A DNA stretch of 64,000 nt, from the NCBI GenBank assembly GCA_028289645.1, contig JANQOK010000016.1, positions 620,001-684,000 on the forward strand. The letters run 5' to 3'. Made by a program: the position numbers and the translations under genes. Source of the DNA: Anderseniella sp. (GTDB taxonomy: Bacteria > Pseudomonadota > Alphaproteobacteria > Rhizobiales > Aestuariivirgaceae). The notes beneath the pieces are model-generated. The model was not told where the DNA came from, did not search any database, and saw only the letters and a program-made list of their open reading frames with translations. The first letter of the stretch is position 1; every line of letters starts with the position of its first letter. Below are positions 1 through 10,640 of this stretch, one piece after another.

Positions 1-2510
1 ATGCGCTGCTGATCGTGAGCTCCACCACAGCGCTGGTCTATCTCGGACTTGAGATCATCACCACCTTCAACCGCATGAAACAAAACCTCGCCGCCTACGA
101 TTTCGAGGATTTGATCCACCAGACCGTCGATCTTCTGCACCACAATGCAGACGCCGCCTGGGTCCTGTACAAACTCGATGGCGGCCTCGACCACATCCTG
201 ATAGACGAAGCCCAGGATACCAGTCCCGACCAGTGGCGCATCATCAACGCGCTGACGGAGGAATTCTTCGCCGGGGAAGGCGCACGCGGCGGTGCAGCCA
301 GAACCATGTTCGCCGTGGGAGACCGGAAGCAGTCGATCTATTCGTTCCAGGGTGCCGATCCGCGGGAATTCGACAGGCAGGCGGGCCTGTATGCAACACT
401 TATCAGCAATGCCGGAGCAAGCTATCGCGAAGTCCCGCTTGAACACTCTTTTCGCTCCAGTGAACTGGTGCTGCGGGCCGTTGATCTGGTGTTTACCCGC
501 GATGATGCGAGCCAGGGTGTAACTTCGGAGATCCAGCCGGAAGTCCGGCATCTGCCAATCCGCACCGGCGAACAGGGCCTGGTCGAGATCTGGGACCTGG
601 AACGTGGCCAGTCGGATGACGACATTCAGCACTGGTCGCCAAAGTCAGGTGACATTGTCGATCCGCCGCACCTGGTCATGGCACGCCGCATCGCAGCGAA
701 AATCGCCGGGTGGACGCAAGGTGAACCGCGGGAGATGTTGACGGAAAACCGTCAGGTCAGACCTTCCGACATCCTTATACTGGTGCGCCAGCGGTCGTAC
801 CTGATGGCCGCCATCGTACGGGCGCTGAAGGAAGCCGGCGTGCCGGTGGCCGGTGCCGACCGGCTCAAACTGCTTGATCATATCGCGGTACAGGACATGA
901 TGGCTCTGGCCCAGGCGTGTATCCTGCCGCAGGACGATCTCAACCTGGCCGGCGTGTTGAAAAGCCCGCTGTTCACCCACAATGACGGTGTGACGCGGTT
1001 TGACGATGACAATGACCTGTTCGGCATGGCCCACAAACGCGGAACCGGCAGTTTGTGGGACGCGCTGCGCGAAGCTGCCAGCGCCGGCAAACCTTACACC
1101 GAGGCTTGCGAAAAACTGGCCCGCTGGCGCGAGTTGGCCGCCAGGTCCAGCGTATTCGATTTCTATTCTGCAGTGCTGTCCCGCGACGGCGGCAGGCGAG
1201 CCCTGCTCGGCGGTCTGGGACCGGAAGCGGCCGACCCGATAGATGCGTTCCTGCAACTGGCCCTGGAATATGAGCAACAGCACGCGCCTTCACTTGCCGG
1301 CTTCCTGGCATGGCTGGAGGCGACCCAGGCCGACATCCGCCGCGACATGGACCAGGCCGGCGGCGAAGTGCGGGTGATGACGGTGCACGGAGCGAAAGGT
1401 CTGGAGGCGCCGATCGTGTTCCTGCCGGATACCTGTTCTGCGCCTGATGCCAGGAAAATAGGCAATGTCCTGGTCACCGACAGCCATCTGCCGGTGTGGC
1501 GGCTGAAGTCGGATTACGCCACCCGGGTGACGGATGTCCTCAGGGACGAGGCGTTCAAAGGCCTGATGGAGGAATACAACCGACTATTGTACGTGGCCAT
1601 GACGCGGGCCCGCTACCGGCTTTATGTGTGCGGTTTCGTCAAGCAGAAGAACAGTTCCGCACCGGCCGAGGCGCCAAGCGCCAGCTGGTATGCCATGATG
1701 CATGCGGCACTGACAGGCGGCGATGACCCGCTGTTGCAGGGACATGACGACAATGATGGCTTCCGTACCTGGCGGGCCGGCAAACCAGAGGTCAGCGACG
1801 ACAAGGAGAGCGCCGCCGGCAATGCGGTTGTGGCCACACCACCGCCGGACTGGGCGCAGGAGAAGGCGCAGGCGGTGTTGCCGCCAAATCGCTGGCTGGC
1901 ACCATCTCGCATGGACGCCGCGGGCCAAACCGAAGAGGGCTGGAGCAGCGAAACGGCACTGTCGCCACTGGCGCCTCGTACCGACACACGGTTTCGCCGG
2001 GGTCAACTGGTGCATCGTCTGCTGCAGTCCCTGCCGGAGTTGGCAGCCGAGCAGCGCGAGCCCGCCGCCGGCAGATTTCTGGCGGCCCATGGCATCACGG
2101 AACCGGAGCTCAGTGCGACCGTGTCCGAGATCATGACACTGTTCACCGATACCCGGTTTGCCTCGGTATTCTCCGCCGCCGGGCGGGCGGAAGTATCGAT
2201 TGCGGCGATGATTGACCTGCCCGACCGCGAGCGGCTCGGGCTGACCGGCCAGATCGACCGGTTGCTGGTGGAACCTGACCGGGTGCTGGTGGTGGATTTC
2301 AAGACCAACCGGCCGCCACCCGACAGCGTTGATGGGATACCTGAGATCTACCTGCGCCAGCTTGCTGCCTATTCAAAAGCGCTGGAGCGGATTTATCCGG
2401 GACGTGCCATTGAATGTGCCCTGCTGTGGACCGATGCACCTCACTTGATGCCAGTACCGAACGCCATGCTGGACGAGGCCTGGCGCGCAGCCGCGATCAC
2501 AACGGTGTAA
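1..2510 (+). CDS. addA: Double-strand break repair helicase/nuclease AddA, 3' part
   Basis: The frame is open from base 3 to the TAA at 2508-2510, so the 5' end lies outside the window. This is the C-terminal ~835 residues of AddA, the helicase-nuclease subunit that with AddB processes double-strand ends for RecA-dependent repair in the cytoplasm. UvrD/SF1 motifs appear in order: Walker B IDEAQD, FAVGDRKQSIYSFQGAD, LEHSFRS, VMTVHGAKGLEAPIV and LLYVAMTRAR. The C-terminus carries the PD-(D/E)XK nuclease signature around LVVDFKTNRPPP, preceded by GLTGQIDRL. The N-terminal Walker A is not in the window. trxA follows 124 nt downstream on the same strand, a common alphaproteobacterial order. Confidence 0.95.
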   Translation, partial: ALLIVSSTTALVYLGLEIITTFNRMKQNLAAYDFEDLIHQTVDLLHHNADAAWVLYKLDGGLDHILIDEAQDTSPDQWRIINALTEEFFAGEGARGGAARTMFAVGDRKQSIYSFQGADPREFDRQAGLYATLISNAGASYREVPLEHSFRSSELVLRAVDLVFTRDDASQGVTSEIQPEVRHLPIRTGEQGLVEIWDLERGQSDDDIQHWSPKSGDIVDPPHLVMARRIAAKIAGWTQGEPREMLTENRQVRPSDILILVRQRSYLMAAIVRALKEAGVPVAGADRLKLLDHIAVQDMMALAQACILPQDDLNLAGVLKSPLFTHNDGVTRFDDDNDLFGMAHKRGTGSLWDALREAASAGKPYTEACEKLARWRELAARSSVFDFYSAVLSRDGGRRALLGGLGPEAADPIDAFLQLALEYEQQHAPSLAGFLAWLEATQADIRRDMDQAGGEVRVMTVHGAKGLEAPIVFLPDTCSAPDARKIGNVLVTDSHLPVWRLKSDYATRVTDVLRDEAFKGLMEEYNRLLYVAMTRARYRLYVCGFVKQKNSSAPAEAPSASWYAMMHAALTGGDDPLLQGHDDNDGFRTWRAGKPEVSDDKESAAGNAVVATPPPDWAQEKAQAVLPPNRWLAPSRMDAAGQTEEGWSSETALSPLAPRTDTRFRRGQLVHRLLQSLPELAAEQREPAAGRFLAAHGITEPELSATVSEIMTLFTDTRFASVFSAAGRAEVSIAAMIDLPDRERLGLTGQIDRLLVEPDRVLVVDFKTNRPPPDSVDGIPEIYLRQLAAYSKALERIYPGRAIECALLWTDAPHLMPVPNAMLDEAWRAAAITTV

Positions 2511-2634
2511 ACGACCGGCCATGACACTTGACCTGCGTCGGCTCAATACCTACTTGTTCAACAAGCTTAACTCTTGCACTGACGCCGATTCCCTCGAGTT
2601 CAGGGCAAATCTCTCTTAAGAAAGGTTTTGCAAC

Positions 2635-2955
2635 ATGGCAACGAACGCTGTCACGGATGCCTCATTCGAAGACGATGTGATCAAGTCCGACACCCCGGTC
2701 GTGGTGGATTTCTGGGCTGAATGGTGCGGTCCGTGCAAAATGATCGGCCCGTCGCTGGAAGAACTGTCCGACGAACTCGGCTCGGACGTGAAAATCGTCA
2801 AGATCAACATTGACGAAAATCCGTCCGTACCGTCCAAGTTCGGCGTGCGCGGCATCCCGACACTGATGGTGTTCAAGGGCGGCGAAGTGGCATCGACCCA
2901 GGTTGGCGCCAATCCTAAAGGCAAGATTGCCGAGTGGATCAAGGCATCCATCTGA
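2635..2955 (+). CDS. trxA: Thioredoxin 1
   Basis: A 106-residue cytoplasmic dithiol oxidoreductase of normal family length. The active site WCGPCK is present in the context [15 protein letters not shown], and the cis-proline segment [11 protein letters not shown] lies in the second half. It reduces disulfides in ribonucleotide reductase, peroxiredoxins and other targets using electrons from thioredoxin reductase. An AAGAAAGG ribosome-binding site at about 2618-2625 supports the ATG at 2635. It is transcribed with or after addA and ends just before a strong hairpin shared with the convergent folC. Confidence 0.97.
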   Translation: MATNAVTDASFEDDVIKSDTPVVVDFWAEWCGPCKMIGPSLEELSDELGSDVKIVKINIDENPSVPSKFGVRGIPTLMVFKGGEVASTQVGANPKGKIAEWIKASI

Positions 2956-2992
2956 GCGTCCGCTGACGACTCCAGTTTTGTTCAGGTTTAGT

Positions 2993-3027
2993 AGAGCGCG
3001 ACTTTGCCAGGTGTGAAGTCGCGCTCT
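2993..3027. terminator. Bidirectional hairpin between trxA and folC
   Basis: Perfect 12-bp inverted repeat: AGAGCGCGACTT at 2993-3004 and AAGTCGCGCTCT at 3016-3027, with an 11-nt loop. It lies 38 nt after the trxA stop and overlaps the folC stop codon (3026-3028), so it probably ends both converging transcripts. There is no long T-run on either side. Confidence 0.7.
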
Positions 3028-4375
3028 ATCTGCGTGCGGTGCCCGAAACCTGGCTTGGCGTTTCATCGCGGTGCAGTGCCAGCACATTGCCGGCCAGATA
3101 CAGTGACCCGCCTATGATGATGCGCGCAGGCGTGTCGCCTCCGGCAATTTCTCCGGCGGCGCGCATGGCTCGTTCCAGGCTGTCATAGGGCCGGGCGTCC
3201 AGGCCGGCCGCTATTGCGTCGCGGGCCAGTTCGACCGCCGGAATGGTGTTTTCCTCTCCAGGAATAGAAATGCTCATGACCTTGTGGACGAGGCCGGCAA
3301 ACGGGCCGAGATAGCCATCTGTACGTTTGGTGTTGAGCATGCCGGTAACCAGCATCAGCGGGCGTGGCGAGCGCTCATCCAGGTCGGCTAGCGTGGCGGC
3401 CACCGCCCGCCCGGCAGACGGGTTGTGCCCGCCGTCGAGCCATATCTCGGTGCCGGCCGGCACCAGCGTGTGCAGGAAGCCCGGCTCCAGCCGCTGCATC
3501 CGGGCGGACCACTTCACATTCGCCAAACCATCCGCGACATGCTGAGAGGTTATGCGCTTGTCATCCAGCGTTCTGATGGCCGCGATCGCCAGACCCGCAT
3601 TGTCGATCTGGAAGCGCCCAGCAAGTGAAGGCAGGTCAAGGTCCAGCAGGCCGTCTTCATCCTGAAACACCATGCGTCCATATTGCTCGAAACACTGGAA
3701 GTCCTGGTTGGCGATTTTCAGTTCAGCGCCGACTTCGGCGCCGATGGCTTCAATGGCAGCGCGCGCTTCGTCCTGCTGAATGCCGATACAGGCGGGCCGA
3801 CCCGGTTTCAGGATGCCTGCCTTCTCACCGGCGATCTTCGCCAGCGTGTTCCCAAGATACTGCTCATGGTCCATGTCGACCGGCGTAATGACGCTGACAG
3901 CCGGCTCAGCAACGATGTTGGTCGCATCGAGCCTGCCGCCGAGCCCCACTTCCAGCAGCACATAGTCTGCCGGGTTGCGGGCAAACGCCAGCATAGCGGC
4001 AGCCGTGGTGATTTCGAAAAAGGTGATCGGTTCCGCCTTGTTGGCCTGCTCACATTCCTCCAGCAGGTCGACCAGCAACTGCTCTTCGATCAGGCTGCCA
4101 CCGCCGGGTGCCCCCAGCGCGATGCGCTCATGGAACCTGACGAGATGGGGCGACGTGTAGGCGTGAACGCTGAGGCCGGCAGCCTCGATCACGGCGCGCA
4201 TGCTGGCCAGCGTCGATCCCTTGCCGTTGGTACCGGCAATGTGTACCACCGGCGGCAGTGAAGCTTGCGGGTTTCCTAGCGCCTCCAGCAGACGCCACAT
4301 CCGGTCCAGGGACAGATCAATTATTTTCGGATGCAGCTCCAGAAGCCGCATCAGGATGGCATCGCTGACAGCCAT
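3026..4375 (-). CDS. folC: Bifunctional dihydrofolate synthase / folylpolyglutamate synthase
   Basis: 449 residues, typical for FolC. It adds L-glutamate to dihydropteroate and then to reduced folates in an ATP-dependent reaction in the cytoplasm. The Mur-ligase-type P-loop AGTNGKGST lies near residues 47-55, and LEVGLGGRLDATN and ITPVDMDHEQYLG follow as expected for the family. The ATG lies one base after the accD stop (TGA-C-ATG on the minus strand), so folC is translationally linked to accD. It is the last gene of the trpF-trpB-trpA-accD-folC run. Confidence 0.96.
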   Translation of the reverse strand: MAVSDAILMRLLELHPKIIDLSLDRMWRLLEALGNPQASLPPVVHIAGTNGKGSTLASMRAVIEAAGLSVHAYTSPHLVRFHERIALGAPGGGSLIEEQLLVDLLEECEQANKAEPITFFEITTAAAMLAFARNPADYVLLEVGLGGRLDATNIVAEPAVSVITPVDMDHEQYLGNTLAKIAGEKAGILKPGRPACIGIQQDEARAAIEAIGAEVGAELKIANQDFQCFEQYGRMVFQDEDGLLDLDLPSLAGRFQIDNAGLAIAAIRTLDDKRITSQHVADGLANVKWSARMQRLEPGFLHTLVPAGTEIWLDGGHNPSAGRAVAATLADLDERSPRPLMLVTGMLNTKRTDGYLGPFAGLVHKVMSISIPGEENTIPAVELARDAIAAGLDARPYDSLERAMRAAGEIAGGDTPARIIIGGSLYLAGNVLALHRDETPSQVSGTARR

Positions 4376-4376
4376 G

Positions 4377-5306
4377 TCAGGCCTCGGTATCGGCGGGAGC
4401 GGCTTCGGTCTTTGTATCTTCAGGCGCCGGCAGCGGCACGGCCGGGACAGGTGTCGGCTGTTTCATCAGCATGTGCAGCACATTCGACAGCGTGGCGCGC
4501 AGTTCATGCCGGTGAACGACCATGTCCACCATGCCATGTTCGCGCAGGTATTCGGAGCGCTGGAAGCCGTCGGGAAGCTTTTCGCGGATGGTCTGCTCGA
4601 TGACCCGCGGTCCGGCAAAACCGATCAGCGCGCCGGGCTCTGCGATGTGGATATCGCCGAGCATGGCGTAAGATGCGGTAACCCCGCCGGTGGTCGGGTG
4701 TGTCAGCACAACGATATAGGGCACGCCGGCCTCGCGCAGACGCTGCACGCCAACGGTCGTACGCGGCAGTTGCATCAGTGACAGGATACCCTCCTGCATG
4801 CGTGCGCCGCCGGAGGCCGCATACAGGATCAGCGGCAGCTTGTTGTCCGCCGCCTCGAACATGGCGGTGACGATGCCCTCGCCTGCCGCCATGCCCAGCG
4901 AGCCGCCCATGAAGGCGAAGTCCTGCACCACGGCCACAGCCTCAAGCCCGTCAATATGGCCGCGGCCGGCAACGATGGCGTCTTTGCGGTCTGCCTTGGC
5001 GCGGGCTTCCTTGAGGCGGTCGACATATTTGCGCTCATCCCTGAACTTCAGCGGATCCACCGCAACGTCCGGCAGCTCTATATCAGTCCACTTCTCGTCA
5101 TCGAACGTGTGCTTCAGGCGAGCATCCGGCGCCATGCGCATGTGATAGCCGGAACGTGGAATGACAAACTGGTTGGCCTCCAGATCACGGTAGAACACCA
5201 TCTCGCCGGTTTCCGGGCACTTGATCCACATGTTTTCCGGCACATCCCGCTTGGTGCCCAGAATACCGCTGATCTTTGGCCTGACGAAGTTCTTGATCCA
5301 GTTCAT
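4377..5306 (-). CDS. accD: Acetyl-CoA carboxylase carboxyltransferase subunit beta
   Basis: 309 residues; with AccA it transfers CO2 from carboxybiotin to acetyl-CoA to give malonyl-CoA, the first committed step of fatty acid synthesis. Crotonase-fold signatures such as [24 protein letters not shown] and [17 protein letters not shown] are present. The N-terminal zinc ribbon is degenerate: only Cys30 remains ([10 protein letters not shown]), and the other three cysteine positions of the E. coli enzyme are Thr33, Ile49 and Ser52. This loss is common in Rhizobiales. The gene lies 13 nt downstream of trpA. Confidence 0.95.
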   Translation of the reverse strand: MNWIKNFVRPKISGILGTKRDVPENMWIKCPETGEMVFYRDLEANQFVIPRSGYHMRMAPDARLKHTFDDEKWTDIELPDVAVDPLKFRDERKYVDRLKEARAKADRKDAIVAGRGHIDGLEAVAVVQDFAFMGGSLGMAAGEGIVTAMFEAADNKLPLILYAASGGARMQEGILSLMQLPRTTVGVQRLREAGVPYIVVLTHPTTGGVTASYAMLGDIHIAEPGALIGFAGPRVIEQTIREKLPDGFQRSEYLREHGMVDMVVHRHELRATLSNVLHMLMKQPTPVPAVPLPAPEDTKTEAAPADTEA

Positions 5307-5319
5307 TGCCGCTTACCCG

Positions 5320-6156
5320 TTACGTGCCTCTGGTGTTGCGCACACCTTGTGCCAACTCGCTGACCAGCTTTAGCACATTCGGCACGGTCGAGTCCGTTGC
5401 CGCATCATCGGCATCAAGACTTTCCCTGATGCTGTTGACCAGAGCCGATCCGACGACCACGCCATCGGCACCGGATGCGATACCGGAGGCCTGCTCAGGC
5501 GTCTTGACCCCGAAGCCCACCGCAACCGGCAAGTCCGTGTGCCGCTTGATGCGCGAAACCGCTTCATTGACCTGCGAGATGTCGGGTGCCTTGGACCCGG
5601 TGATGCCGGTGACCGACACATAGTAGACAAATCCGGACGTGTTGGTGAGCACCTTCGGCAGGCGCTTGTCGTCGGTTGTCGGCGTTGCCAGCCGAATGAA
5701 ATTCAACCCCTGTTCCAGCGCCGGGATACACAGTTCATGATCTTCCTCGGGCGGCAGGTCAACGACGATGAGACCGTCGACACCGGCATCCTTGGCATCA
5801 GCGATGAATTTGTCCACGCCGTAAATGTAGATCGGGTTGTAGTAGCCCATCAGCACAATCGGGGTGTCATTGTCGCCAGTGCGGAATTCCCTGACCATCT
5901 GCAGGGTCTTGATCATGTTCTGGCCGGCATTCAGGGCGCGCAACGAAGACGCCTGGATGGCCGGGCCATCGGCCATCGGATCGGTGAACGGCATGCCGAG
6001 TTCGATAATGTCGGCACCGGCACCGGGCAAGGCCCGCAACAGCTCAAGCGATGTGTCATAACCCGGGTCACCAGCTGTTACGAACGTGACAAATGCGGCG
6101 CGCCCCTGCGCCTTCAGGTCGGCAAAACGGGCTTCAATACGGGTTCCGGAACTCAC
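5320..6156 (-). CDS. trpA: Tryptophan synthase alpha chain
   Basis: 278 residues; cleaves indole-3-glycerol phosphate to indole and glyceraldehyde-3-phosphate and channels indole to TrpB. The TIM-barrel start [12 protein letters not shown] and the active-site segment [15 protein letters not shown] are clear, as is the phosphate-binding [10 protein letters not shown] place the start at the GTG 6156-6154, because it overlaps the trpB TGA as GTGA and gives a normal N-terminus ([11 protein letters not shown]). A longer reading would extend into trpB. Translational coupling with trpB fits the 1:1 complex. Confidence 0.95.
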   Translation of the reverse strand: MSSGTRIEARFADLKAQGRAAFVTFVTAGDPGYDTSLELLRALPGAGADIIELGMPFTDPMADGPAIQASSLRALNAGQNMIKTLQMVREFRTGDNDTPIVLMGYYNPIYIYGVDKFIADAKDAGVDGLIVVDLPPEEDHELCIPALEQGLNFIRLATPTTDDKRLPKVLTNTSGFVYYVSVTGITGSKAPDISQVNEAVSRIKRHTDLPVAVGFGVKTPEQASGIASGADGVVVGSALVNSIRESLDADDAATDSTVPNVLKLVSELAQGVRNTRGT

Positions 6157-7370
6157 AGTTTCACTCCCAGGTGCTCGGCGACGGTGAATATGTCCTTGTC
6201 GCCGCGCCCGCACATGTTCATGACCATCAGGTGATCAGCGGGCTTTTCAGGCGCTATTTCCATGACCTTGGCCAGGGCATGGCACGGCTCGAGCGCCGGA
6301 ATGATGCCCTCCAGCTTGCAGCACAGCTTGAACGCTTCGAGGGCTTCATCATCCGTTGCGGAAATGTAGCTGACGCGGCCGGTGTCATTGAGCCAGGAAT
6401 GCTCCGGTCCGATGCCGGGGTAGTCCAGGCCGGCTGAAATCGAATGCGCTTCGTCGATCTGGCCGTCTTCGTCCATCAGCAGGTAGGTGCGATTGCCGTG
6501 CAGGACACCGGGCCTGCCACCGGTGATAGAGGCGGCGTGCTCGTCAGTGTCGACACCGCGGCCGGCGGCCTCAACACCGAAGATTTCAACCGACGCATCA
6601 TCCAGGAACGGGTGGAACAGGCCCATGGCGTTGGAACCGCCACCGATGGCGGCAATGAGCGAGTCCGGCAGACGGCCTTCACGAGCCTGCATCTGTTCTT
6701 TGGTCTCGCGGCCGATCACCGACTGAAAGTCGCGCACCATGGCCGGATACGGATGCGGACCGGCAACCGTACCGATACAGTAGAACGTGTTGTCAACGTT
6801 CGAGACCCAGTCGCGCAGCGCCTCGTTCATGGCGTCTTTCAGGGTCGAGCGTCCGGACGTGACCGGCACGACTTCGGCACCCAGCAATTTCATGCGGAAC
6901 ACGTTGGGCGCCTGACGCTCGACATCCGTCGCACCCATATAGACAATGCACTCAAGGCCGAAACGGGCACACGCCGTTGCCGTCGCCACACCATGCTGGC
7001 CGGCACCGGTTTCAGCAATGATACGGGTCTTGCCCATGCGCCGTGCCAGCAGGATCTGGCCCATGACATTGTTGATCTTGTGCGCCCCGGTATGGTTCAG
7101 CTCATCGCGCTTGAAGTAGATTTTAGCGCCACCGAGGTGTTCGGTGAGGCGTTCGGCATAATACAGCGGTGACGGCCTGCCGACATAGTGCTCCAGAAAA
7201 TCTTCCATCTCAGCCGCATAGGACGGATCCTTGAGAGCCGCCGCATAAGCCGCCTCCAGTTCAAGAATGTTCGGCATCAGCGTTTCGGCGACAAAGCGGC
7301 CGCCGTAAATGCCGAACAGGCCGGTGTCATCCGGGCCGGTGCGATAGGAATTCGGTACAGACGTACTCAT
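6153..7370 (-). CDS. trpB: Tryptophan synthase beta chain
   Basis: 405 residues; a PLP enzyme that condenses indole with L-serine to tryptophan. The PLP lysine is Lys98 in [10 protein letters not shown], and the phosphate-binding loop IGGGSNAMG is present. The ATG at 7370 ([10 protein letters not shown]) gives standard length; an upstream in-frame extension reads only into the trpF-trpB gap. The gene ends in a GTGA overlap with trpA. Confidence 0.97.
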   Translation of the reverse strand: MSTSVPNSYRTGPDDTGLFGIYGGRFVAETLMPNILELEAAYAAALKDPSYAAEMEDFLEHYVGRPSPLYYAERLTEHLGGAKIYFKRDELNHTGAHKINNVMGQILLARRMGKTRIIAETGAGQHGVATATACARFGLECIVYMGATDVERQAPNVFRMKLLGAEVVPVTSGRSTLKDAMNEALRDWVSNVDNTFYCIGTVAGPHPYPAMVRDFQSVIGRETKEQMQAREGRLPDSLIAAIGGGSNAMGLFHPFLDDASVEIFGVEAAGRGVDTDEHAASITGGRPGVLHGNRTYLLMDEDGQIDEAHSISAGLDYPGIGPEHSWLNDTGRVSYISATDDEALEAFKLCCKLEGIIPALEPCHALAKVMEIAPEKPADHLMVMNMCGRGDKDIFTVAEHLGVKL

Positions 7371-7452
7371 TTGCTCAACTCTCGTTACAACGCGGCGATG
7401 CCGGATAAAGACCGTCCTGGCGAAAGAAGTCGAACGGCCCGGTTCAGATGTT

Positions 7453-8106
7453 CTAACCGTGCTGGCGCACGGTCTCAATAAATTTCACGATGGCTGCGGC
7501 ATCCTTGATGCCCGGCGCACTTTCGACGCCGGAAGAGACATCAACGGCCGGTGCGCCGGTGACAGTGATGGCTTCGGCGACATTGCCGGCTTCCAGTCCA
7601 CCGGACAGCATGAAGCCATCGCGCAGGCGGCCGTCCTGCAGCAGGTCCCAGTCGAAGGCAATTCCGTTGCCGCCAGGCAGTGCATTGGCCAGGGTTTCTG
7701 GCGCCTTGGCGTCAAACAGAACCATGCAGGCCGCATCTGCATAGGCGCCCGCCGCCTCTACATCTGCAGCATCCCTGACTTTGACAGCCTTTATCACCGG
7801 CACGCCGGTGCGGGTATGAATTTCCGAAATGCGGTCAGCGGTTTCCGACCCGTGCGCCTGGAAGAAGTCGGGTTTCACCTGGGCGTTGATCCGGTCAATC
7901 AGATCATCCTCCGCATCGACGACCAGCGCTACGATTTTCGCCCGGCCGCGCGCCAGGGTTGCCAGTGCCTGCGCCACCTGGGTGGAAACATTCCGGGGGC
8001 TCGGTTCATAGAACACGAACCCGATATAGTCCGCCCCTGCCTCCACGGCAGTGCGTACATGGGCCGGATCCGACAGTCCGCAAACCTTGATCTTGGTCGT
8101 GTTCAC
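7453..8106 (-). CDS. trpF: Phosphoribosylanthranilate isomerase
   Basis: 217 residues; an Amadori rearrangement of N-(5-phosphoribosyl)anthranilate in tryptophan synthesis. The N-terminal [10 protein letters not shown] carries the catalytic Cys9, and [18 protein letters not shown] and the C-terminal DVSSGVES are family signatures. The start is the GTG at 8106-8104, preceded by an AAGGGTGA ribosome-binding site within the end of pyrF. The pyrF stop lies four bases upstream, so the two genes are co-transcribed. trpB follows after 82 nt. Confidence 0.95.
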   Translation of the reverse strand: MNTTKIKVCGLSDPAHVRTAVEAGADYIGFVFYEPSPRNVSTQVAQALATLARGRAKIVALVVDAEDDLIDRINAQVKPDFFQAHGSETADRISEIHTRTGVPVIKAVKVRDAADVEAAGAYADAACMVLFDAKAPETLANALPGGNGIAFDWDLLQDGRLRDGFMLSGGLEAGNVAEAITVTGAPAVDVSSGVESAPGIKDAAAIVKFIETVRQHG

Positions 8107-8110
8107 CGGA

Positions 8111-8809
8111 TCACCCTTCAATGCTAGCGGAGATAGCAGCTGCCGCAGCTGCCGGATCGTCCGCCTTTGTGATCGGACGGCCAATGACCAGAATGTCGGC
8201 ACCATGGGCACGGGCAGATTGCGGTGTGGCAATGCGTTTCTGGTCCTGCACATCGGCACCTGCCGGACGCACGCCCGGCACGACCGTCATGAAACCGGTA
8301 CCGCAGGCAGCCTTGATAGCCTGAATGTCATGTGGCGAACACACCACGCCGTCGAGACCGGACTGTTTCGACAATTGCGCGAGCTTCACCGCGGTTTCCG
8401 CGGTGTCGGACGCGGGGTCGAAACCGGCAGCATGGATATCCGCATCAGACAGGCTGGTGAGAATGGTGACAGCGATCAGCTTCGCCTTGCCGTCAACCGC
8501 CCTGGCAGCCGCTTCGAGCATGGCCGGCCCGCCGGATGCATGCACATTGACAATCGCCGGCGCGGGGTCCAGCGACATCAGCGACGTCAGGCCTTGTGCC
8601 ACCGTGTTGGGAATGTCGTGCAGTTTGAGATCCAGGAACAACGGCACACCGTTCGCTGCGACCTGTTCGTATCCGGCCCTGCCGGACCGATAGAACAGTT
8701 CCATGCCGACCTTGGCCATGCCGACATGGTCCTTCAGCCGTGCCGCCATCGCGGCAGCGAGTGCCGGGTCGGGCGTGTCTAGCGCAACGCAAATCGGGTT
8801 TTCAGACAT
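8111..8809 (-). CDS. pyrF: Orotidine 5'-phosphate decarboxylase
   Basis: 232 residues; decarboxylates OMP to UMP, the last step of de novo pyrimidine synthesis. The catalytic D-x-K-x-x-D array is visible as LFLDLKLHDIPNTV (Asp60, Lys62, Asp65), and VVPGVRPAG and VIGRPITKADDP form the phosphate site. I chose the ATG at 8809 (MSENPICVALD) because AAGAGA lies just upstream. The GTG at 8836 would add nine unconserved residues. Confidence 0.95.
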   Translation of the reverse strand: MSENPICVALDTPDPALAAAMAARLKDHVGMAKVGMELFYRSGRAGYEQVAANGVPLFLDLKLHDIPNTVAQGLTSLMSLDPAPAIVNVHASGGPAMLEAAARAVDGKAKLIAVTILTSLSDADIHAAGFDPASDTAETAVKLAQLSKQSGLDGVVCSPHDIQAIKAACGTGFMTVVPGVRPAGADVQDQKRIATPQSARAHGADILVIGRPITKADDPAAAAAAISASIEG

Positions 8810-8850
8810 AACATCTCTTGGAATACTACCGGACACCGAAGGCGTAGGCG

Positions 8851-9189
8851 TCAGGCCTGGTTTTTCTGACTCACAACCGGCACCAGTCCGGTTGCATCGC
8901 TGGGTTTACGTTCGGCAGGAACGTCCGGTTTGCCGGTCTGGGCCAACCGCGCCGCCTTGCGCCATTTTCCCTGCCGCATCCACACCACGACGCCGCCGAC
9001 AATCATGCCGATGAAGATGCCGATAAACAGCAGCAGGTAGGTGGGCATCGAAATCATCAGCCACGGGTCGGCCTTGTTGAGCGGGTCAAATGACACGTCG
9101 GTCCAATGGCGATTGGCAACAGCGAAACTGACCAGCACAACAGCCACCGGCGCACCAATGATCCATGAGAATATGCGTTTTGCCGTCAC
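8851..9189 (-). CDS. lapA: LapA-domain inner-membrane protein
   Basis: 112 residues with two hydrophobic segments (about 8-25 and 48-70) joined by the short loop ANRHWTDVSFDPLNKADPW, the layout of LapA/YciS (DUF1049) proteins. In E. coli LapA works with LapB in controlling lipopolysaccharide assembly; that role is inferred here by family. The C-terminal tail is charged and cytoplasmic. The start is a GTG. Its position between ihfB and pyrF recalls the E. coli lapA-lapB-pyrF neighbourhood, but no lapB is seen here. Confidence 0.8.
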   Translation of the reverse strand: MTAKRIFSWIIGAPVAVVLVSFAVANRHWTDVSFDPLNKADPWLMISMPTYLLLFIGIFIGMIVGGVVVWMRQGKWRKAARLAQTGKPDVPAERKPSDATGLVPVVSQKNQA

Positions 9190-9251
9190 GACAATTGTGC
9201 CTGTTCCAGAGTACTTAGGGCGAGATCACGTGCGATCAGCCGCCCGGGTAC

Positions 9252-9542
9252 TTATACGTCCTTGCCACCGTTGAGGCGTTCGCGCAGTTCCTTGCCGGTC
9301 TTGAAAAACGGCACCCGCTTGGCCTCCACCTTGACCGGTTCGCCGGTACGGGGATTGCGTCCCTGACGGGCATCGCGCCGCTTCACCGAGAACGCCCCGA
9401 ACCCACGCAACTCGACGCGGTTTTCTTCAGCCATGGCTCCGGTGATTTCATCAAACACAGTATTGACGATACGTTCCACGTCACGGTGAAAGAGATGCGG
9501 ATGGCGCATCGCGATCTCCTGAATAAGTTCGGACTTGATCAT
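9252..9542 (-). CDS. ihfB: Integration host factor subunit beta
   Basis: 96-residue HU/IHF-fold DNA-bending protein that pairs with IhfA. The DNA-binding arm motif [10 protein letters not shown], with the proline that intercalates into DNA, and [14 protein letters not shown] are present. IHF bends DNA between enhancers and sigma-54 promoters, which is relevant to the sigma-54-type promoters predicted further along this window. Confidence 0.95.
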   Translation of the reverse strand: MIKSELIQEIAMRHPHLFHRDVERIVNTVFDEITGAMAEENRVELRGFGAFSVKRRDARQGRNPRTGEPVKVEAKRVPFFKTGKELRERLNGGKDV

Positions 9543-9618
9543 GGCAAATGAACCCCCCTCAGGGTTAAAACTTATTGTGTGTCTGTTTTTGGCACAGTAT
9601 TGCGCCTGAAACCAGCAA

Positions 9619-10578
9619 TTATCTCAGATTAGGGTGCCAAAGCACCAACAGCCCGTCAAGTTTTACCGTGCGGGCTTCCAGCGCATCAACCGCTGCGGAA
9701 AACCCGAGCCAGCGAGCGACCTTGCCCAGTCCGAACAGGCCCAGGCTGCCGGCACTGGAAGCCGGTGCCGGTTCCCAGTCGATAACCTTCATGTCCCTTG
9801 ACAGCTTGTGTTCGGTGGCGAGCCAGTCAATCGCCTCATCTTCGCCGCCCAGCTTGTCGACAAGCTTGGCCTTGAGCGCCTGCCTGCCGGTAAACACGCG
9901 GCCGTCGGAAATCAATGTCATCTGGGATGCGGACAACTTGCGGCGGTCTTTCACCAGGTCGGTGAACCACACGAAACTGTCGCGGATCATGGCATCTGTC
10001 ACAGCCAGTGTTTCAGCCGACGGCTCGGTGAATATGTTCGGTTCCGCTTTTTGTTCACCTGATTTGCGCTCCTGCATGGCGATACCGATATTGCTCAGCA
10101 GTTTCTCGACCTGCGCCCACTGAAAGATCACGCCGACGGATCCGGTGATGGTATTGCCGCGGGCCACGATGTGATCTGCAGCAATCGCGGTAATGTATCC
10201 GCCGGACGCGGCGACCGTGTTCATCACCGCCACGACAGGCCTGTCCTTGGCAATGATACGCAGACGCTCGTAGATGGCTTCCGAACCCGCGGTCGTGCCG
10301 CCCGGGCTGTCGATGTGAACCAGCAGCGCCTTGACCTGCTTGGCCTTCTCGATCTTGCGCAGCATTTCCAGTGTCTCGGTACTGCCGGTGATCATGCCTT
10401 CCACCCGGATACGCGCGACATGATCTGCCCGCTTGCCCAGGCTGAAGCCGGAGCCATTGCTGCCATAGGCCAGCGCCACAGCTGTCACGACCGCGAGCGC
10501 AATGCAGACGGCGCGCCAGAAAGTAACGCGGCGGCGCATTTTACGGCGGACAATCATACTATCGGCATCAAGGGACAT
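9619..10578 (-). CDS. sppA: Signal peptide peptidase SppA, short form
   Basis: 319 residues, an inner-membrane-anchored serine protease (S49 family) that degrades cleaved signal peptides. One transmembrane segment lies at about 20-38. The catalytic serine is Ser125 in [11 protein letters not shown], and the paired lysine is probably Lys172 in [22 protein letters not shown] is also conserved. Length fits the short SppA class, not the ~600-residue E. coli form. The ATG at 10578 is preferred to a TTG at 10638. The gene sits between rpsA and ihfB, a usual alphaproteobacterial order. Confidence 0.93.
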   Translation of the reverse strand: MSLDADSMIVRRKMRRRVTFWRAVCIALAVVTAVALAYGSNGSGFSLGKRADHVARIRVEGMITGSTETLEMLRKIEKAKQVKALLVHIDSPGGTTAGSEAIYERLRIIAKDRPVVAVMNTVAASGGYITAIAADHIVARGNTITGSVGVIFQWAQVEKLLSNIGIAMQERKSGEQKAEPNIFTEPSAETLAVTDAMIRDSFVWFTDLVKDRRKLSASQMTLISDGRVFTGRQALKAKLVDKLGGEDEAIDWLATEHKLSRDMKVIDWEPAPASSAGSLGLFGLGKVARWLGFSAAVDALEARTVKLDGLLVLWHPNLR

Positions 10579-10640
10579 GAGGTGTGTTTCCGGTTGTTTG
10601 GAGCTCACTGCTTTTACGGAACAATGTAGTGAAATCAAGA